NCBI GenBank assembly: GCA_963708575.1
Contig: CAVPTB010000007.1
Span: forward strand, 620,001 to 684,000
DNA from: DASVWZ01 sp963708575
GTDB taxonomy: Bacteria; Acidobacteriota; Terriglobia; Terriglobales; Acidobacteriaceae
DNA length: 64,000 bases
Direction of reading: 5' to 3'
Shown here piece by piece: positions 61,160-64,000 of the stretch. The notes below the pieces were generated by a model that saw only the letters and a list, made by a program, of their open reading frames with translations, was not told the origin of the DNA and made no database searches. Position 1 is the stretch's first letter, and each line of letters begins with the position of its first letter. A program made the translations under genes and the position numbers.

Positions 61160-61393
61160 ATGGCAACGAAAAAGAAATCGTCGTCGAAAAAATCCAGCGG
61201 TCGCAAGTACGGAAACGCTGCCGGCAAAACCGTCGCCAGCGCCATGCGGCGCAAGAAGAAGGGAACACTTCGCCGCAGCAAGGCTGGAAAGGGCGGCAAG
61301 GTAACCAGTCGCAAGCAAGCCATCGCCATCGGACTGTCGGAAGCGCGCAAGAAAGGCGCGAAGGTCCCCAAGAAAAAATCCAGTAAGCGCTGA
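61160..61393 (+). CDS. Small lysine-rich DUF6496-like protein
   Basis: A 77-residue strongly basic protein. The C-terminal part VTSRKQAIAIGLSEARKKGA is the conserved core of DUF6496 proteins; the N-terminal part is K/S-rich (KKKSSSKKSSGRK). It may bind nucleic acid in the manner of a histone H1-like protein; this is inference from charge. GGCAGGAGG precedes the ATG, a good ribosome site. Confidence 0.8.
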   Translation: MATKKKSSSKKSSGRKYGNAAGKTVASAMRRKKKGTLRRSKAGKGGKVTSRKQAIAIGLSEARKKGAKVPKKKSSKR

Positions 61394-61540
61394 CTGAGCC
61401 AGCGAGGAAAAAACCTTAGCCCATGATCGTGGAGCGGAAAGGATGTGAAAGCTCGCTCCGGGAGCGAAATACTCGCCAATTGCGGTATCCTTCCCGCTCA
61501 ACGATACCCTGACTTACCACTGCCCATTTACACTTTCCCC

Positions 61541-62719
61541 ATGAGCCAAGGTCCCCGCAAAAACTGGAAGACCAAATTAATCCATTCTGACGCTGCCGTT
61601 CCTGAAGGATTCCGTTCCTTATCCACGCCAGTGTTCCGCGGATCTACCGTGTTATTTCCCGACGCCGAATCCGTCAACGATAGTTGGGACCAATACGAAG
61701 TCGGATACACCTACGGCCTCTATGGAACTCCGACGGTTCTTGAACTGGCGGCCCGCGTCTGTGAACTCGAACATGGTTTTCGAACCATCATCACCCCCGG
61801 CGGCCAGGGAGCGATTTCTCTTATCAATCTCGCCTTGCTCAAAGCTGGCGATCACATCCTGATACCTGAAAGCGTCTACACTCCCAATCGCAAATTGGCC
61901 ATTCGCGTCTTGCAACGCTTTGGTGTCGAAGCGACCTTCTATCCCCCAACCATTTGCTCCGCGGAATTGACCTCGCTTTTCCGCAAAAATACACGTCTGG
62001 TTTGGTGCGAGAGTCCCGGTTCCATCACCATGGAAGTCCAGGATGTTCCCGTAATCGTGGAAGCCGCGCACCGTGCCGGCGTTCTGGTAATACTCGACAA
62101 CACCTGGTCCGCCGGTCTCTACTTCGAGGCCTTCGCCCACGGCGTGGATGTCACCATGCAGGCTTTGACGAAATACGTCGGCGGCCACAGCGATCTGCTC
62201 TTGGGGTCGATCACCGTCCGCGATGAGGGTCTTTACAAAAAGTTAGGCGCCACCCATCAACTGCTAGGCTGCCCCGCCTCCCCCGACGACTGCAGCCTCG
62301 CGCTCCGCGGTATGAAGACCCTCGCCGTCCGCCTGTCGGCAATCGAGCGGGCGGCTCTTGATCTGGCTCGTTGGCTTGCGGACCGTCCCGAGGTCGAACG
62401 AGTCCTCCACCCGGCACTCCCCTCCTGTCCTGGGCACGAGTGTTGGAAGCGTGACTTCACCGGCTCGGCCGGTATCTTTTCCGTTGTGTTTCGTAATGCC
62501 TTCACTAAAAACCAGGTTCTGAGCTTCGTAAATGCCCTTCAACTATTCAAAATCGGGTACAGCTGGGGTGGCGTGACCAGCTTGGCGGTCGCTTATGACT
62601 TTCACGGTGCACCCCACCGGCCCGAGTACGGCCACCGGATCGTCAGGTTGAGCATTGGGCTGGAGGACGTCGACGATTTGAAGGCAGATCTGGCCCAATC
62701 CCTCGCCAAAATCGTATAA
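61541..62719 (+). CDS. metC: Cystathionine beta-lyase-like PLP enzyme
   Basis: A 392-residue transsulfuration-family enzyme. The PLP-binding lysine is K211 in QALTKYVGGHSDLLLGSI, with VWCESPGSITMEVQD and VLVILDNTWSAGLYFEAFAH forming the cofactor site and YTYGLYGTPTVLELAARVCE near the N-terminus. The arrangement matches MetC-type beta-lyases, which convert cystathionine to homocysteine; related lyases cannot be excluded. ATG 61541 gives the normal length. The frame is open to 61445. Confidence 0.9.
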   Translation: MSQGPRKNWKTKLIHSDAAVPEGFRSLSTPVFRGSTVLFPDAESVNDSWDQYEVGYTYGLYGTPTVLELAARVCELEHGFRTIITPGGQGAISLINLALLKAGDHILIPESVYTPNRKLAIRVLQRFGVEATFYPPTICSAELTSLFRKNTRLVWCESPGSITMEVQDVPVIVEAAHRAGVLVILDNTWSAGLYFEAFAHGVDVTMQALTKYVGGHSDLLLGSITVRDEGLYKKLGATHQLLGCPASPDDCSLALRGMKTLAVRLSAIERAALDLARWLADRPEVERVLHPALPSCPGHECWKRDFTGSAGIFSVVFRNAFTKNQVLSFVNALQLFKIGYSWGGVTSLAVAYDFHGAPHRPEYGHRIVRLSIGLEDVDDLKADLAQSLAKIV

Positions 62720-62897
62720 ATAGAACGCGGGGAATACAGTTATCACTGTATGGCAACTTAGGCGGAACTACGGTGTACTGAATCCCTGAATCTGGGGCAT
62801 AGTGCATAAATCCGGCCATCGTTTTAGGAATATTTTGCTGCAGCAAGCCATCCGGGCCCTACCGAAGTCCAGTCTTAACAGTTAGCGGAGTGAATCA

Positions 62898-64000
62898 GTG
62901 GCAGCGTTGCGAATTCTCATTGCCGACGACCACGATGTGGTGAGGCGTGGCCTCCGATCACTCGTGGAATCCCGCCCGGACTGGAAAGTTTGCGGAGAAG
63001 CGGTCGACGGGCGCGATGCCATCGCCAAGACCGAGGAGTTGCGACCCGACGTCATCCTGCTCGATATCACCATGCCTCACCTGAATGGGTTGGAGGCAGC
63101 CAAAGTAATCCGCAAACAGGTGCCAAAAACCGAGATTATTCTCGTCAGCCAGCATGACTCCTCCCAGGTGCACAAAGCTGCAATGGATGCAGGTGTCCGC
63201 GCCTTCGTCGCGAAATCCCAGGTCGCCCGCGATTTGGTTACCGCCCTGGACTCGATTGTCGTCGACGGCCGTAACGGGCATCTTTCAACGAAAGCGAAGG
63301 AAACTACCGAGCCTCCGGCCGCACGCCCGTCCGGGAAAGTCCAGAAAACGAAAACCTCCGTCAGGTCAGACTTACAGTGGTTAGCCAACGGCGGCGAAGT
63401 CGCCGAAATCATGAAATCCATGGACTGGTCCAACTCACCCTTGGGCCCCCTGGATCAGTGGCCGCAGAGTCTGAAAACGACCATCAGTATCTGTCTCGCC
63501 TCCCGCTTCGAACTTTTTATATGGTGGGGAAAAGACCTTACCGTTTTGTACAACGACGCTTATCGCCAAACTCTGGCCTCCAAACATCCTTGGGCTTTGG
63601 GCAGACCCGGAGCCGAGGTGTGGCGCGAAATCTGGGACGTGATTGGCCCCATGCTCCATCGAGTCATGGACACCGGCATGGCCACTTGGTCAGACGACTT
63701 GCAGCTCTTTCTCGAACGCCACGGTTACGTCGAAGAAACCTACCACACGTTTTCTTACAGCCCGATTCGCGATGAATCTGGCGGGGTGGGAGGCGTATTC
63801 ACCGCTGTCGCTCAAACTACAGAAAGGGTCATCGGCGAGCGTCGCTTGCGTACCTTGCGTGACTTGGCCTCGAGCGGGACAGACGCCAAGGGCGAGCCCG
63901 AATCTTGGAGCGCCGCCGCCGAAGTGCTCAGCCAGAATCCTTATGACATTGGGTTTGCGGTCCTGTATTGCCTCAGCGAGGATGGGACCGAAGCCGTCGC
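62898..64000 (+). CDS. Receiver-PAS(-GAF) sensor protein, cut by the window end
   Basis: Partial, at least 367 residues. The GTG at 62898 (GCGGAGTGA ahead) begins a NarL-type receiver (1-125) with the acidic pair in LIADDHDVVRRG and phosphorylated aspartate in VILLDITMPHLNG. A charged linker leads to a PAS domain (about 180-305) with the signature MDWSNSPLGPLDQWPQSLKT and LTVLYNDAYRQTLASKHPW, as in many sensor kinases. A further domain starting near 325 looks like a GAF. A kinase core is expected beyond 64000 but not seen. Confidence 0.85.
   Translation, partial: MAALRILIADDHDVVRRGLRSLVESRPDWKVCGEAVDGRDAIAKTEELRPDVILLDITMPHLNGLEAAKVIRKQVPKTEIILVSQHDSSQVHKAAMDAGVRAFVAKSQVARDLVTALDSIVVDGRNGHLSTKAKETTEPPAARPSGKVQKTKTSVRSDLQWLANGGEVAEIMKSMDWSNSPLGPLDQWPQSLKTTISICLASRFELFIWWGKDLTVLYNDAYRQTLASKHPWALGRPGAEVWREIWDVIGPMLHRVMDTGMATWSDDLQLFLERHGYVEETYHTFSYSPIRDESGGVGGVFTAVAQTTERVIGERRLRTLRDLASSGTDAKGEPESWSAAAEVLSQNPYDIGFAVLYCLSEDGTEAV

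Noticed and set aside
1..64000. CRISPR array, prophage, insertion sequence, tRNA or rRNA
   Set aside because: No regular spaced repeats, transposase or integrase genes, phage structural genes or tRNA/rRNA signatures were seen on either strand; a covariance search would be needed to exclude small RNAs.

Overview
The window looks like a chromosome segment of an acidobacterium (Acidobacteriota, class Terriglobia, in the neighbourhood of Koribacter or Sulfotelmatobacter). This is inferred from gene content and protein style: many secreted FG-GAP and beta-propeller proteins, a split ATP synthase locus (atpZ-atpI-atpB-atpE alone), a very large soluble GAF/PAS kinase, overlapping genes, moderately high GC and phrase-like intergenic repeats. 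There is no prophage, insertion sequence, CRISPR array, rRNA or tRNA that I can recognise.

Layout. 1-5400: a secreted cytochrome c faces a minus-strand group made of a Tat-exported sulfite-oxidase-type molybdoenzyme, a membrane cytochrome b, an ECF sigma factor and its membrane anti-sigma factor; then a small conserved protein and a propeller lipoprotein. 5500-13300: a minus-strand chemosensory operon, mcp-cheW-cheR-cheA-cheB-cheY-cheX, in which cheA is broken by a +1 frameshift. 13300-21950: a signalling block with a TonB-like protein, a 1277-residue sensor kinase, a single receiver, an NtrC-type sigma-54 activator, and a three-gene overlapping operon. That operon encodes a PilZ-like protein, an unknown protein, and a degenerate receiver joined to a histidine hairpin without ATPase. 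Good sigma-54 promoters with upstream TGAGAC-type sites precede both the TonB-like gene and the three-gene operon. 22000-34860: secreted repeat proteins, a sugar epimerase plus glycosyltransferase pair, a LuxR-type regulator with a receiver lacking its aspartate, a cysteine-rich membrane protein, lysS and small secreted proteins. 35000-45360: complex I genes nuoA, C, D, H, J, K, L, M, N; nuoB, E, F, G and I are absent and nuoM is frameshifted. 45400-48260: atpZ, a PD-(D/E)XK protein, atpI, atpB, atpE and a strong terminator. 48360-55000: a HEAT/PilZ protein, a family 39 glycosyltransferase, a CHAD-HD polyphosphate-type gene carrying three frameshifts, and an MmcB-like protein. 55300-58200: the conserved dnaX-ybaB-recR cluster. 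58370-64000: a STAS protein, an alkyltransferase-like protein, an AhpD-like protein, HemQ, small proteins, a cystathionine lyase family enzyme, and a receiver-PAS sensor that runs off the end.

Functional themes. Energy conversion (complex I membrane arm, ATP synthase Fo), redox stress (ECF pair, molybdoenzyme, cytochromes, HemQ) and dense signal transduction dominate. The most promising candidate for an undescribed system is the sigma-54-linked module at 13300-21950. All five apparent frameshifts (one in cheA, one in nuoM, three in the CHAD gene) are of the +1 type and lie at short runs or a tandem duplication. Either sequencing error or real decay could explain them.
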